Assembly (NCBI GenBank): GCA_017416765.1
Contig: JAFQBE010000021.1
Span: 1-64,000 of the forward strand
Direction: 5' to 3'
From: Clostridia bacterium
GTDB lineage: Bacteria; Bacillota; Clostridia; Oscillospirales; Acutalibacteraceae
DNA: 64,000 nucleotides
Below, in pieces: positions 51,889 to 60,552 of the stretch (its first letter is position 1; each line of letters begins with the position of its first letter). The notes beneath the pieces are model-generated. The model did not search any database, had not been told where the DNA came from, and worked only from the letters and a program-made list of their open reading frames with translations. The translations under genes and the position numbers were made by a program.

Positions 51889-52143
51889 ATGAGATGTATT
51901 GTAGAAGAGCGTGCGGTTGAGCTTGGCAGATACATAGTCGAAAACAACGCAACCGTGCGTGCTGCGGCAAAACAATTCGGTATCAGCAAATCCACTGTAC
52001 ATACCGATGTGTCAAAGCGGCTGTCATATCTGAATCCGCAGCTTTATGAGCAGGTCAGAGCAGTGCTTGATATAAACAAGGCTCAGCGGCATATACGCGG
52101 CGGACTTGCCACAAAGGAAAAATACGAAAATTCGGTAAAATAA
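51889..52143 (+). CDS. spoIIID: Sporulation transcriptional regulator SpoIIID
   Basis: SpoIIID is a small mother-cell DNA-binding regulator acting between SigE and SigK. The 84 residues match B. subtilis SpoIIID from the first residue: IVEERAVELGRYIVENNATVR, then the helix-turn-helix AAAKQFGISKSTVHTDVSKRL (about 27-47), and AQRHIRGGLATKEKY near the end. I chose ATG 51889 with CGGGAGGT six bases upstream; an ATG at 51868 falls in the hairpin arm. The predicted hairpin around the ribosome site suggests expression depends on a transcript that starts inside. No sigma-E promoter could be assigned with confidence. Confidence 0.95.
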   Translation: MRCIVEERAVELGRYIVENNATVRAAAKQFGISKSTVHTDVSKRLSYLNPQLYEQVRAVLDINKAQRHIRGGLATKEKYENSVK

Positions 52144-52167
52144 GAGCAGATATATTTGAAAAAGGTC

Positions 52168-52196
52168 TTGCAGTTTGGAATGTTTTTATTTATAAT
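52168..52196 (+). promoter_or_regulatory. Promoter of hprK
   Basis: TTGCAG at 52168-52173 and TATAAT at 52191-52196 with a 17-bp spacer, 33 bases before the ATG. Confidence 0.8.
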
Positions 52197-52228
52197 ATAC
52201 CCAAATATTTTATTTAGGGGATGTTTAA

Positions 52229-53155
52229 ATGGCTTCTAAAAAATATTCCGTTACTTTGCAGAAGATGATTGATGACCATTCGTTTTCTGTTATGTATACT
52301 CCGCGTGACCCTAAGGAAATCGAGATTTCTATGCAGGAGGTCAACCGTCCCGGTCTTGTTTTCACAGGCTATGACGATTATTTTGACCCCGGCAGAGTTC
52401 AGTTTTTAGGTCTTACCGAAATTGAATACCTGCGCGGTCTTTCCGACGAACTCAGGCATGAACGGCTCGACTTTTACCTTTCACATAAGCCCGTGGTGTG
52501 CGTAATTACGCGTTCGCTTGAGCTGCCGGATGAATTTATGCCGCTTGCACAGAAGTATGAGGTTCCCGTTGTTACAACAAAGGAAGCAACTTCAGCGGTT
52601 ATGTCAACGATTATTTCTTTCCTCGGTGTTCAGCTTGCACCCCGTATCACACAGCACGGTGTACTTGTTGAAGTTTACGGTGAAGGTGTCCTGATTATCG
52701 GTGACAGCGGTGTAGGTAAAAGTGAAACTGCCCTTGAGCTTATCAAGCGCGGTCACCGCCTTATAGCTGACGATGCCGTTGAAATCCGCAAGGTTTCTTC
52801 CCGCACGCTTGTAGGCTCAGCACCCGACAATATACGCCACTTTATTGAAGTGCGCGGTGTCGGCATTATCAACGCACAGCGTATTTTCGGTATGGGCTCT
52901 GTCAAGCTTACGGAGAAAATAGATATGGTTGTTGAGCTTGAGCCGTGGGACAGTTCTAAGGCTTACGAACGGCTTGGTCTTGATGAGCAGTATACACAGA
53001 TTCTCGGAATTGATATACCGAGCCATGTCGTTCCCGTTCACCCCGGCAGAAACCTTTCGGTTATTATTGAAGCAGCCGCAATGAATAACAGACAGCATAA
53101 GCTCGGCTACAATGCCGCACGCGAACTGCTTAACGGTCTGGGTATGGAAGAATAA
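52229..53155 (+). CDS. hprK: HPr kinase/phosphorylase
   Basis: HprK phosphorylates and dephosphorylates Ser46 of HPr, controlling carbon catabolite repression in Firmicutes. The 308-residue enzyme has the Walker A loop GDSGVGKS (158-165), LIADDAVEIRKV and the family signature EVRGVGIINAQRIFGMGSV (about 208-226). N-terminal ~130 residues form the HprK N-domain. AGGGGA precedes the ATG. It begins a unit with glucokinase, MurB, WhiA and DnaE. Note that no PTS gene is in this window. Confidence 0.96.
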   Translation: MASKKYSVTLQKMIDDHSFSVMYTPRDPKEIEISMQEVNRPGLVFTGYDDYFDPGRVQFLGLTEIEYLRGLSDELRHERLDFYLSHKPVVCVITRSLELPDEFMPLAQKYEVPVVTTKEATSAVMSTIISFLGVQLAPRITQHGVLVEVYGEGVLIIGDSGVGKSETALELIKRGHRLIADDAVEIRKVSSRTLVGSAPDNIRHFIEVRGVGIINAQRIFGMGSVKLTEKIDMVVELEPWDSSKAYERLGLDEQYTQILGIDIPSHVVPVHPGRNLSVIIEAAAMNNRQHKLGYNAARELLNGLGMEE

Positions 53156-53192
53156 AAATTATTGAAGTTAAAATATTGGAGGTAAACGAACT

Positions 53193-54143
53193 ATGTACAG
53201 AATTGGTGTAGACCTTGGCGGTACGAATATCGCAGTAGGTGTTGTTGACGATAATTTCAATATCGTCGGCAGAGGTAAAATGAAAACAAACGCTCCCCGT
53301 GAAGCAAAGGCAATTTTTGATGATGTTGCCGCAGCAATCAGAATGGCAGTAGCAGATGCCGACCTGACACTTGACGATATTGCTTCCATCGGTATCGGCA
53401 CACCCGGTTCCGTTGACAAGGCAAAGGGTGTAATTGAGTTTGCAAACAACCTTGATTTCAACCATGTTCCCGCAAAGGACCTTCTTGCAGAAAATCTCGG
53501 TATGGACAAGATTTATATTGACAATGATGCTAACTGTGCTGCACTCGGCGAAGCACTTGCAGGCGCAGGTAAGGGTAAGGACAGCTTTGTTGCAATTACA
53601 CTCGGTACAGGTGTCGGCAGCGGTATTGTTATCGACGGCAAGCTTGTAGTTGGTTGTAACTATGCCGCAGGCGAAATGGGCCACATGGTTATCTGCATGG
53701 ACGGCGAGCAGTGCAACTGCGGCAGACGCGGCTGCTGGGAAAGATATGCTTCCGCAACAGCTCTTATTGCACAGACCAAGGATATGATGAAGAAGAATGT
53801 TGACAGCATAATGTGGGACCTTGTAGACGATAATATATTAAGAGTAAGCGGCAGAACAGCATTCGATGCAATGCGCAAGGGTGATGCTGCAGGTAAGGCA
53901 GTTGTTGATAACTATATACGCTATATTTCGGTAGGTCTTGTAAATGTTATCAATGCACTTCAGCCCGATGTTATTTGTATCGGCGGCGGTATCAGCCACG
54001 AAAAGGAAACTCTGCTTGCACCCCTTCGCAGGTATGTAAATGCTGACAGATACAGCCTTTATGCAACCAAGCAGACCGAGCTTTGCTGTGCAGTTCTCGG
54101 TAACGATGCAGGCATTATCGGCGCAGCAATGCTCGATAACTAA
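53193..54143 (+). CDS. ROK-family glucokinase
   Basis: Glucokinase phosphorylates glucose to glucose-6-phosphate. In 316 residues: RIGVDLGGTNIAVG at 3-16, DNDANCAALGEALAGAGKG near 109-127, and the zinc site CNCGRRGCWE near 170-179, with ITLGTGVGSGIVIDG. It lies 37 bases after hprK, placing glucose phosphorylation next to the catabolite-repression kinase. Codons are strongly biased towards AAG and CTT forms. GGAGG precedes the ATG. Confidence 0.93.
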   Translation: MYRIGVDLGGTNIAVGVVDDNFNIVGRGKMKTNAPREAKAIFDDVAAAIRMAVADADLTLDDIASIGIGTPGSVDKAKGVIEFANNLDFNHVPAKDLLAENLGMDKIYIDNDANCAALGEALAGAGKGKDSFVAITLGTGVGSGIVIDGKLVVGCNYAAGEMGHMVICMDGEQCNCGRRGCWERYASATALIAQTKDMMKKNVDSIMWDLVDDNILRVSGRTAFDAMRKGDAAGKAVVDNYIRYISVGLVNVINALQPDVICIGGGISHEKETLLAPLRRYVNADRYSLYATKQTELCCAVLGNDAGIIGAAMLDN

Positions 54144-54170
54144 ATTGATTTTTACGGGACAGATTCTGTA

Positions 54171-55079
54171 ATGAACAACATTTCAAACATAATTGCAGGT
54201 GCAGAAAAAATCGGCTGCAAATATCGCCTTGATGCACCTATGTCCGAATACACAAGTTTTAAAACCGGCGGCAAGGCAGATGTTGTTTTTCTGCCTTCCA
54301 CCGAGCTGCAGCTGCGCAGTATTCTGCGCATGTGTTCGGATGAAGAAATAAAGCCCTTTATTTTCGGCAACGGCTCAAACCTTCTTGTATCCGATGACGG
54401 AATAAGGGGTGTTACAATACGCCTTTCGAACAATTTTGAAGAAATAAAGCTGATTAACGAAACTACAATTTACTGTACCGCAGGCACAAAGCTTGCCACT
54501 CTTTGCAAGTTTGCGCTTGAACATTCGCTTACAGGGCTTGAATTTGCATACGGCATACCCGGTACTGCGGGCGGTGCGGCATATATGAATGCAGGTGCCT
54601 ACGGCGGCGAAATGAAGGATGTGCTTTATTCCTGCAACCATATTGATTTTTCGGGCAACCCCGGCAGATTAATCGGTGAACAGCTGGGTCTGGGTTACAG
54701 ATGCAGTGCGTATACAGATAAGTATTTCGTAATCACAGGTCTTACCCTTGTGCTTGAAAAGGGTGACAAAGAGCAGATAAATGCAAAAATGCAGGAGCTT
54801 CTTCAAAAGCGCATAGATAAGCAGCCTCTTGATTTGCCGAGCGCGGGCAGCTTTTTCAAGCGTCCCGAAGGCAACTTTGCCGGCGCACTTATTGAGCAGT
54901 GCGGTCTTAAAGGCTTTTCAGTCGGCGGTGCGCAGGTAAGCGTTAAGCACGCAGGCTTTGTTGTAAATAAAGGTGGTGCAACAACCGCTGATATTATGGA
55001 GCTTGGCATACTGGTCAGCGAAAAAGTTCTTGAAGAAACAGGCGTACAGCTTGAAAGAGAAGTAAAATATATCGGGTGA
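54171..55079 (+). CDS. murB: UDP-N-acetylenolpyruvoylglucosamine reductase
   Basis: MurB reduces UDP-GlcNAc-enolpyruvate to UDP-MurNAc with FAD and NADPH, a step of peptidoglycan precursor synthesis. The FAD-binding GNGSNLLVSDDGIRG is near residues 64-78, YGIPGTAGGAAYMNAGAYGGEM near 125-146, and SAGSFFKRPEGNFAGALIEQCG near 223-244, with the catalytic Ser in SAGSFF. The length of 302 aa is normal. It lies between glucokinase and whiA, as in many Clostridia, but without rapZ and yvcK in between. Confidence 0.95.
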   Translation: MNNISNIIAGAEKIGCKYRLDAPMSEYTSFKTGGKADVVFLPSTELQLRSILRMCSDEEIKPFIFGNGSNLLVSDDGIRGVTIRLSNNFEEIKLINETTIYCTAGTKLATLCKFALEHSLTGLEFAYGIPGTAGGAAYMNAGAYGGEMKDVLYSCNHIDFSGNPGRLIGEQLGLGYRCSAYTDKYFVITGLTLVLEKGDKEQINAKMQELLQKRIDKQPLDLPSAGSFFKRPEGNFAGALIEQCGLKGFSVGGAQVSVKHAGFVVNKGGATTADIMELGILVSEKVLEETGVQLEREVKYIG

Positions 55080-55088
55080 AAATGGTTT

Positions 55089-55982
55089 ATGTCTTTTACA
55101 TCAAAGGTTAAAGATGAAATATGCTCCGCAACCGATATGCCGGCCTGCTGCTATCATGCAATGACCTATGGGTTATTGCTGTGCGGCAGGTCTTTCAATT
55201 CCACCTCTATGATGCTTGTAACCGAGCATGAGGGGACGGCAGCGGCATATTCAAAGGCTGTGGGCAAAATTACGGGTGCTGCCCCCGCAATAAAGTGTTC
55301 GGATTCGGGCAAATACTCCGTATCCGTTGCAAAGAAGGCGGACAGGCTTAAAGTGCTTGATTTTTACGGCGTTTCCGAAAAAATGGTTGGTGTGAGAATC
55401 AACCGCTCCAATTTTGCGGATGAGTGCTGTTATTCAGCTTTTATCCGCGGTGCATTTCTTGCCTGTGCTACAATGGCAGACCCTGCAAAGAGCTATCAGC
55501 TTGATTTTATAGTTCCTTATCTTCATTTGAGTGACGATATGTTAAAGCTGATGCAGGAGCTTGAAATTACCGCTAAAATGGTCCGCCGAAAAGGCAGCTA
55601 TGTCATTTATTTTAAAAGCAGTGAAGCAATTGAAGATATGCTTATGCTGCTCGGCGCGCAGAATGCGGCGCTTGAAATAATGCAGGTTAAAATCGAAAAG
55701 GATATGCGCAACAAAATCAACCGCAAGGTTAATTTTGAAACCGCCAATATTGACCGTTCGATTGACGCGGCACAGTCACAGCTTGCCGCAATACGCAAGC
55801 TGCGTTCAAGCGGAAAATTCGATTCCTTATCGCAGGATTTGCGCGAGCTTGCCCAGCTTCGCGAACAGTATCCCGAAAACAGCCTGAAGGAGCTTGGCAA
55901 TATGCTCTCGGTCAGCTTGTCGCGTTCGGGTGTTTACCACAGGCTGAATAAAATTGTCAGTCTTGCCGAGGCTGAAGAATAA
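55089..55982 (+). CDS. whiA: DNA-binding protein WhiA
   Basis: WhiA combines a LAGLIDADG-homing-endonuclease-like domain with a C-terminal helix-turn-helix and acts in cell division or chromosome segregation in Gram-positives. Here FIRGAFLACATMADPAKSYQLDF (about 118-140) marks the LAGLIDADG-like part, and NIDRSIDAAQSQLAAIRKL plus SLKELGNMLSVSLSRSGVYHRLNKI (about 260-285) the HTH. The 297-residue length is typical. It starts ten bases after murB; the usual rapZ-yvcK pair upstream is missing from this place. Confidence 0.94.
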   Translation: MSFTSKVKDEICSATDMPACCYHAMTYGLLLCGRSFNSTSMMLVTEHEGTAAAYSKAVGKITGAAPAIKCSDSGKYSVSVAKKADRLKVLDFYGVSEKMVGVRINRSNFADECCYSAFIRGAFLACATMADPAKSYQLDFIVPYLHLSDDMLKLMQELEITAKMVRRKGSYVIYFKSSEAIEDMLMLLGAQNAALEIMQVKIEKDMRNKINRKVNFETANIDRSIDAAQSQLAAIRKLRSSGKFDSLSQDLRELAQLREQYPENSLKELGNMLSVSLSRSGVYHRLNKIVSLAEAEE

Positions 55983-56000
55983 TACGAAAGGGGCTTTGTC

Positions 56001-59000
56001 ATGTCCGGTTTTACGCATTTACATGTGCATAGTGAATACAGTCTGCTTGACGGTGCGTGCCGTATCAAGCCGCTTGTTGCTGCGGCAAAAGCTCTCGGAC
56101 AGACAAGCCTTGCCGTTACCGACCACGGTGCGATGTTCGGTGCGGTTGATTTTTATAAGGAAGCTAAAAAGCAGGGCATAAAGCCCATACTCGGCTGTGA
56201 GGTTTATGTTGCGGCAAGAAGCCGCTTTGACAAGGTTCACGGCATAGATAATGCGCGCTATCACCTTGTTCTGCTTGCTGAAAACGATATCGGTTACCGC
56301 AACCTTATCAAAATCGTTTCCGATGCATGGACTCAGGGCTTTTATACCAAGCCCAGGGTTGATATGGAATTGCTTGAAAAATACCACGAGGGCATAATTG
56401 CGCTTTCAGCCTGCCTTGCGGGTGAAGTGCCGCAGGCATTGTTGAAAAACGATTACGATGAAGCGAAAAGAACGGCCTTGCGCTACCGCGATATTTTCGG
56501 CGAAAACAATTATTTTATTGAAATTCAGAACCACGGTATTACAGAGGAATTGCAGGTTTTGCCGCAGCTTAAAAGGCTTGCAAAGGAAACGGGCATAGGG
56601 CTTGTGGCAACAAACGATACACACTATGTCAGAAAAGAAGATTCAAAAATTCAGCAGATTCTTATCTGCATACAGACCAACCACATTTTAGGCGAAAATA
56701 CGGGGCTTGAATTTGAAGCAGATGAATTTTACCTGAAAAGTGAAGATGAAATGCGTCAGCTTTTTGCCGATGCTCCCGAAGCTATAGAAAATGCGGCGGA
56801 AATTGCCGCAAGGTGCAATGTTGAAATTGAGTTCGGCAATACTAAGCTGCCCAATTTTGACACACCCGGCAACGAAAATCACTTTGAATATTTTGCCCGT
56901 ATGTGCCGCAGCGGTTTCCTTGAAAGGTACGGCGAAAACGCACATGAGGAATACAGCGAGCGCCTTGAATACGAGCTTGAAGTTATAAACAAAATGGGCT
57001 ATACGGATTATTACCTTATAGTTCATGATTTTGTGCGCTATGCAAAGGAAAACGGTATACCCGTCGGTCCGGGCAGAGGCTCGGGTGCGGGCAGTATAGC
57101 CGCGTATTGCATAGGCATTACGGGTATTGACCCGATGAAATATAACCTCCTCTTTGAGCGTTTTCTCAACCCCGAAAGAGTAAGCATGCCGGACTTTGAT
57201 ATAGATTTCTGCTATGAACGCAGGCATGAGGTTATAGACTATGTTATTTCAAAATACGGTGCAGACCATGTGTCGCAGATTGTTACCTTCGGTACGCTTG
57301 CAGCAAAGGCTGCCGTGCGAGATGTAGGCAGGGTAATGGGCTTGCCGTATGCTACGGTTGACGCTGTTGCAAAGCTTATACCGTTTGAGCTTAATATTAC
57401 GCTTGAAAAGGCTCTTGCGCGTTCGTCTGAGCTTCGTAAAAGGTACGAAAACGATGAAACGGTCAGAGAGCTTATTGATAACTCTATGCAGATTGAAGGT
57501 ATGCCCAGACATGCGTCAAAGCATGCCGCGGGTGTTGTTATCACGCGTGACCCCGTAAAGGAATATGTGCCGCTTGCACTGAGTGACGATTTTGTTGTGA
57601 CCCAGTTTACAATGGTTGCCCTTGAAGAACTTGGGCTTTTAAAAATGGACTTTTTGGGGCTTAAAACCCTCACCGTTATTTCCGATGCGGAAAAGGCAAT
57701 AAAAGTTCGCGAACCTGATTTTAATATTGAAAATATTCCGCTTGACGATAAAGTGACATATGATATTTTTTCAAGCGGTCAGACCTACGGTGTGTTTCAG
57801 TTTGAATCCGCAGGTATGCGCAGTGTGCTTACGCGTATTAAGCCTAAAGTGCTTGAGGATTTGATTGCGGTTGTGTCGCTTTACCGCCCGGGACCTATGG
57901 ATTCTATAGATACCTATATTGAAAACCGCAAGCACCCCGAAAATACTAAATATAAATCGGACAAGCTCAAGCCCATACTTGATGTTACAAACGGCTGCCT
58001 TATATACCAGGAGCAGGTTATGCAGGTTTTCCGTGAGCTTGCGGGCTACTCATACGGCAGGGCTGATGTTGTTCGCAGAGCCATGTCCAAGAAAAAGCAC
58101 GATGTTATGGAAATGGAGCGCAAAACCTTTATTGAAGGTGCGGTAAACAGGGGTGTTGCACCCGAAGCTGCAAATTCAATTTTTGAGGATATGTCCTCAT
58201 TTGCGTCCTACGCTTTCAATAAATCGCACGCTGCAGCGTATTCGCTTGTAGCTTACCGCACAGCGTGGCTCAAGTGCCACTATCCGCGTGAATTTATGGC
58301 GGCGCTTCTTACAAGCGTGCTTGACCAGGCGGGCAAGGTAAGCGGTTATATCGGCGAATGTGAGCGGCTCGGCATACGCGTTATGCCGCCCGATGTCAAT
58401 TCGAGCTACGGCGGCTTTGTAGCAGAAAACGGCAGAATACTTTTTGGCTTGCTTGCTATTAAAAATCTTGGCAGAGGGCTTATAAAAGCAATAGTTGAAG
58501 AGCGCGAAAAGAACGGCAGATTTACAAGCTTTTATTCCTTCTGCAAGCGTGTTTACGGCAAAAATTTCAACCGCCGTGCTGCAGAAAGCCTTATTTATTC
58601 CGGCGCTCTGGACAGCTTAGGGCTTAACCGCCGTCAGATGCTTTTGATGCTTCCTGCCATTCTTTCCGAGCTTGAAGCAGACAGAAATACAATTATGAGC
58701 GGTCAGCTCAGCCTTTTCGGTATGCTCGGCGAAGAAGATAACCGAGGACCCGATGTGCCGCAGGCTGAAGAATTGCCTGCCGATGAAAAGCTGATGCGCG
58801 AAAAAGAAGTAATCGGTTTTTATGTCAGCGGTCACCCCATGGCAGGCTATGAGGCGCTTGCCCAGTCACTCGGCTGCGCAAAAATATTTGACCTGACCGA
58901 AGGCGAAGGCTATTCCGACAACGAAAAGCTGACTATTCTGGGCATGATAGCAAGTGTAAAGAAAAAAGTTACCAAAAGCAATGCGGAAATGGCTTTTGTA

Positions 59001-59417
59001 ACTCTTGAAGATACAAGCGGAAGCATTGAGTCTCTGCTTTTCCCGAAAACGGTCTCTGAAAGCATGCCGCTGTTACAAACGGGTAATGTGGTATTGCTCA
59101 GCGGCAGGCTGAGCCTGCGGGAGGATAAAGAGCCGACAATAGTCTGCGAGCGTATTGAACCTTGCCCGCAGAATACACCCAAACAGCAGAAGAAGGTAAA
59201 GCACGGCTTGTTCCTGCGCATTGATACAAAAAACAGCGAAAAGGAAAAGCGTGCGCTTAACCTGTTGCAGATATTTGATGAGGGAAACACACCTGCGCGG
59301 TTTTACTATAATGATATTAAAGAGTATTCAAAGCAGGCTGTCGGTGTTGATGTCAATGAACCGTTGCTAAATGAACTGCGGCGCTTGCTTGGTGCGGAAA
59401 ATGTCGTTTTACAGTGA
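56001..59417 (+). CDS. dnaE: DNA polymerase III subunit alpha (DnaE type)
   Basis: This 1138-residue replicative-type polymerase begins with a PHP domain (FTHLHVHSEYSLLDG, with AVTDHGAMFG near 42). The catalytic aspartates lie in MPDFDIDF (Asp398, 400 and 402), after GPGRGSGAGSIAAYCIG. FGTLAAKAAVRDVGRVMG, SLYRPGPMDSIDTYIENR and QEQVMQVF follow. A helix-hairpin-helix region and a C-terminal OB-fold (about 970-1060, LTILGMIASVKKKVTKSN) are seen. There is no exonuclease insertion, so it is the DnaE rather than PolC type. The gene starts 18 bases after whiA. Confidence 0.96.
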   Translation: MSGFTHLHVHSEYSLLDGACRIKPLVAAAKALGQTSLAVTDHGAMFGAVDFYKEAKKQGIKPILGCEVYVAARSRFDKVHGIDNARYHLVLLAENDIGYRNLIKIVSDAWTQGFYTKPRVDMELLEKYHEGIIALSACLAGEVPQALLKNDYDEAKRTALRYRDIFGENNYFIEIQNHGITEELQVLPQLKRLAKETGIGLVATNDTHYVRKEDSKIQQILICIQTNHILGENTGLEFEADEFYLKSEDEMRQLFADAPEAIENAAEIAARCNVEIEFGNTKLPNFDTPGNENHFEYFARMCRSGFLERYGENAHEEYSERLEYELEVINKMGYTDYYLIVHDFVRYAKENGIPVGPGRGSGAGSIAAYCIGITGIDPMKYNLLFERFLNPERVSMPDFDIDFCYERRHEVIDYVISKYGADHVSQIVTFGTLAAKAAVRDVGRVMGLPYATVDAVAKLIPFELNITLEKALARSSELRKRYENDETVRELIDNSMQIEGMPRHASKHAAGVVITRDPVKEYVPLALSDDFVVTQFTMVALEELGLLKMDFLGLKTLTVISDAEKAIKVREPDFNIENIPLDDKVTYDIFSSGQTYGVFQFESAGMRSVLTRIKPKVLEDLIAVVSLYRPGPMDSIDTYIENRKHPENTKYKSDKLKPILDVTNGCLIYQEQVMQVFRELAGYSYGRADVVRRAMSKKKHDVMEMERKTFIEGAVNRGVAPEAANSIFEDMSSFASYAFNKSHAAAYSLVAYRTAWLKCHYPREFMAALLTSVLDQAGKVSGYIGECERLGIRVMPPDVNSSYGGFVAENGRILFGLLAIKNLGRGLIKAIVEEREKNGRFTSFYSFCKRVYGKNFNRRAAESLIYSGALDSLGLNRRQMLLMLPAILSELEADRNTIMSGQLSLFGMLGEEDNRGPDVPQAEELPADEKLMREKEVIGFYVSGHPMAGYEALAQSLGCAKIFDLTEGEGYSDNEKLTILGMIASVKKKVTKSNAEMAFVTLEDTSGSIESLLFPKTVSESMPLLQTGNVVLLSGRLSLREDKEPTIVCERIEPCPQNTPKQQKKVKHGLFLRIDTKNSEKEKRALNLLQIFDEGNTPARFYYNDIKEYSKQAVGVDVNEPLLNELRRLLGAENVVLQ

Positions 59418-59434
59418 AACTTTGGGTTAAAATC

Positions 59435-59462
59435 TTGACATATTTTTTTATTTGTGTATTAT
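59435..59462 (+). promoter_or_regulatory. Promoter of pfkA
   Basis: TTGACA at 59435-59440 and TATTAT at 59457-59462 are separated by 16 bp. Confidence 0.7.
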
Positions 59463-59496
59463 ATTATCAGCATTTATTTATAGGAGAGATATGGTT

Positions 59497-60474
59497 ATGA
59501 ATAAAATCGGTGTTTTAACAAGCGGCGGTGACGCCCCCGGTATGAATGCGGCTGTACGCGCAGTAGTCCGCACAGCATGCTACAACAATATGGAAGTAGT
59601 CGGTATCCGTTACGGCTACAAGGGTCTTCTTGAGGAAGATTTTATTGAACTTAATATGCGTAACGTCTGCGATATCATTCATCGCGGCGGCACAAAAATC
59701 TATACAGCACGCTGCCCTGAATTCAAGGGCGAGGAAGCAGTGCGCAAGGCAGTTGAAATTGCAAAGAAGAACGGCATCGAAGGTCTTGTAGTTATCGGTG
59801 GCGACGGTTCATTCCGCGGCGCACGCGACCTTTCAAACTTCGGTCTTCCCTGCGTAGCTATTCCCGGCACTATTGATAACGATATCGTCTGCACAGACTA
59901 TACAATCGGTTTTGACACCTGCCTTGATACAATTCAGCAGCTTGTTGACCGTCTTCGCGACACAATCGAAAGCCACAGCCGCTGCTCTGTTGTTGAGGTT
60001 ATGGGCGCACGCGCAGGTTACCTTACACTCAACGCAGGTATTGCAGTAGGTGCTACAGCTATTGTTATCCCCGAAATTCCTTACGATATCGAAAAGGATG
60101 TTATCAGCAAGATTAACCGTACAAAAGCAACAGGCAAGCACCACTTCATCGTTATGGTTGCAGAAGGTGTCCGTTTCCGCGACGGTATAACTGTTGAAGA
60201 TATGGCAAAGGAAATCGAAGCAAAAACAGGTATTGAAACACGCGCAACCGTTCTCGGTCACATTCAGCGCGGCGGTTCACCTTCAGTGCGTGACCGCGTT
60301 ACAGCAAGCCAGATGGGTAACAAGGCAGTTCACCTTCTTCACGAAGGCAAGAGCAACCGCGTTGTTGTTATGGAAGGCGAAAAGATTAAGGACCGCGATA
60401 TAAACGAAGCGCTCAATATGAAGAAGACCATTGATATGGACCTTTACAACTGCGCTATGGAGATTTCCCTTTAA
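59497..60474 (+). CDS. pfkA: ATP-dependent 6-phosphofructokinase
   Basis: Pfk catalyses the committed phosphorylation of fructose-6-phosphate. The 325-residue enzyme begins MNKIGVLTSGGDAPGMNAAVR and has VVIGGDGSFRGA (about 100-111), PGTIDNDI (about 122-129) and VVEVMGARAGYL near 165. GGDG-S with a following small residue fits the ATP-type. Start ATG 59497 is chosen by family alignment; ATG 59491 is equally near the AGGAG site. Codons are highly biased, as for a strongly expressed glycolytic gene. Confidence 0.96.
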   Translation: MNKIGVLTSGGDAPGMNAAVRAVVRTACYNNMEVVGIRYGYKGLLEEDFIELNMRNVCDIIHRGGTKIYTARCPEFKGEEAVRKAVEIAKKNGIEGLVVIGGDGSFRGARDLSNFGLPCVAIPGTIDNDIVCTDYTIGFDTCLDTIQQLVDRLRDTIESHSRCSVVEVMGARAGYLTLNAGIAVGATAIVIPEIPYDIEKDVISKINRTKATGKHHFIVMVAEGVRFRDGITVEDMAKEIEAKTGIETRATVLGHIQRGGSPSVRDRVTASQMGNKAVHLLHEGKSNRVVVMEGEKIKDRDINEALNMKKTIDMDLYNCAMEISL

Positions 60475-60494
60475 TCTGATACATTAATAAAAAT

Positions 60495-60540
60495 AAACAA
60501 GTTGAGAATTCATCTTTGCGTGAAACTCAACTTGTTTTTT
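60495..60540. terminator. Terminator after pfkA, facing the minus-strand transporter
   Basis: A 12-bp stem AAACAAGTTGAG/CTCAACTTGTTT with a 19-base loop is followed by T residues, between two converging genes. Confidence 0.85.
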
Positions 60541-60552
60541 GTTTTTCTTTAT

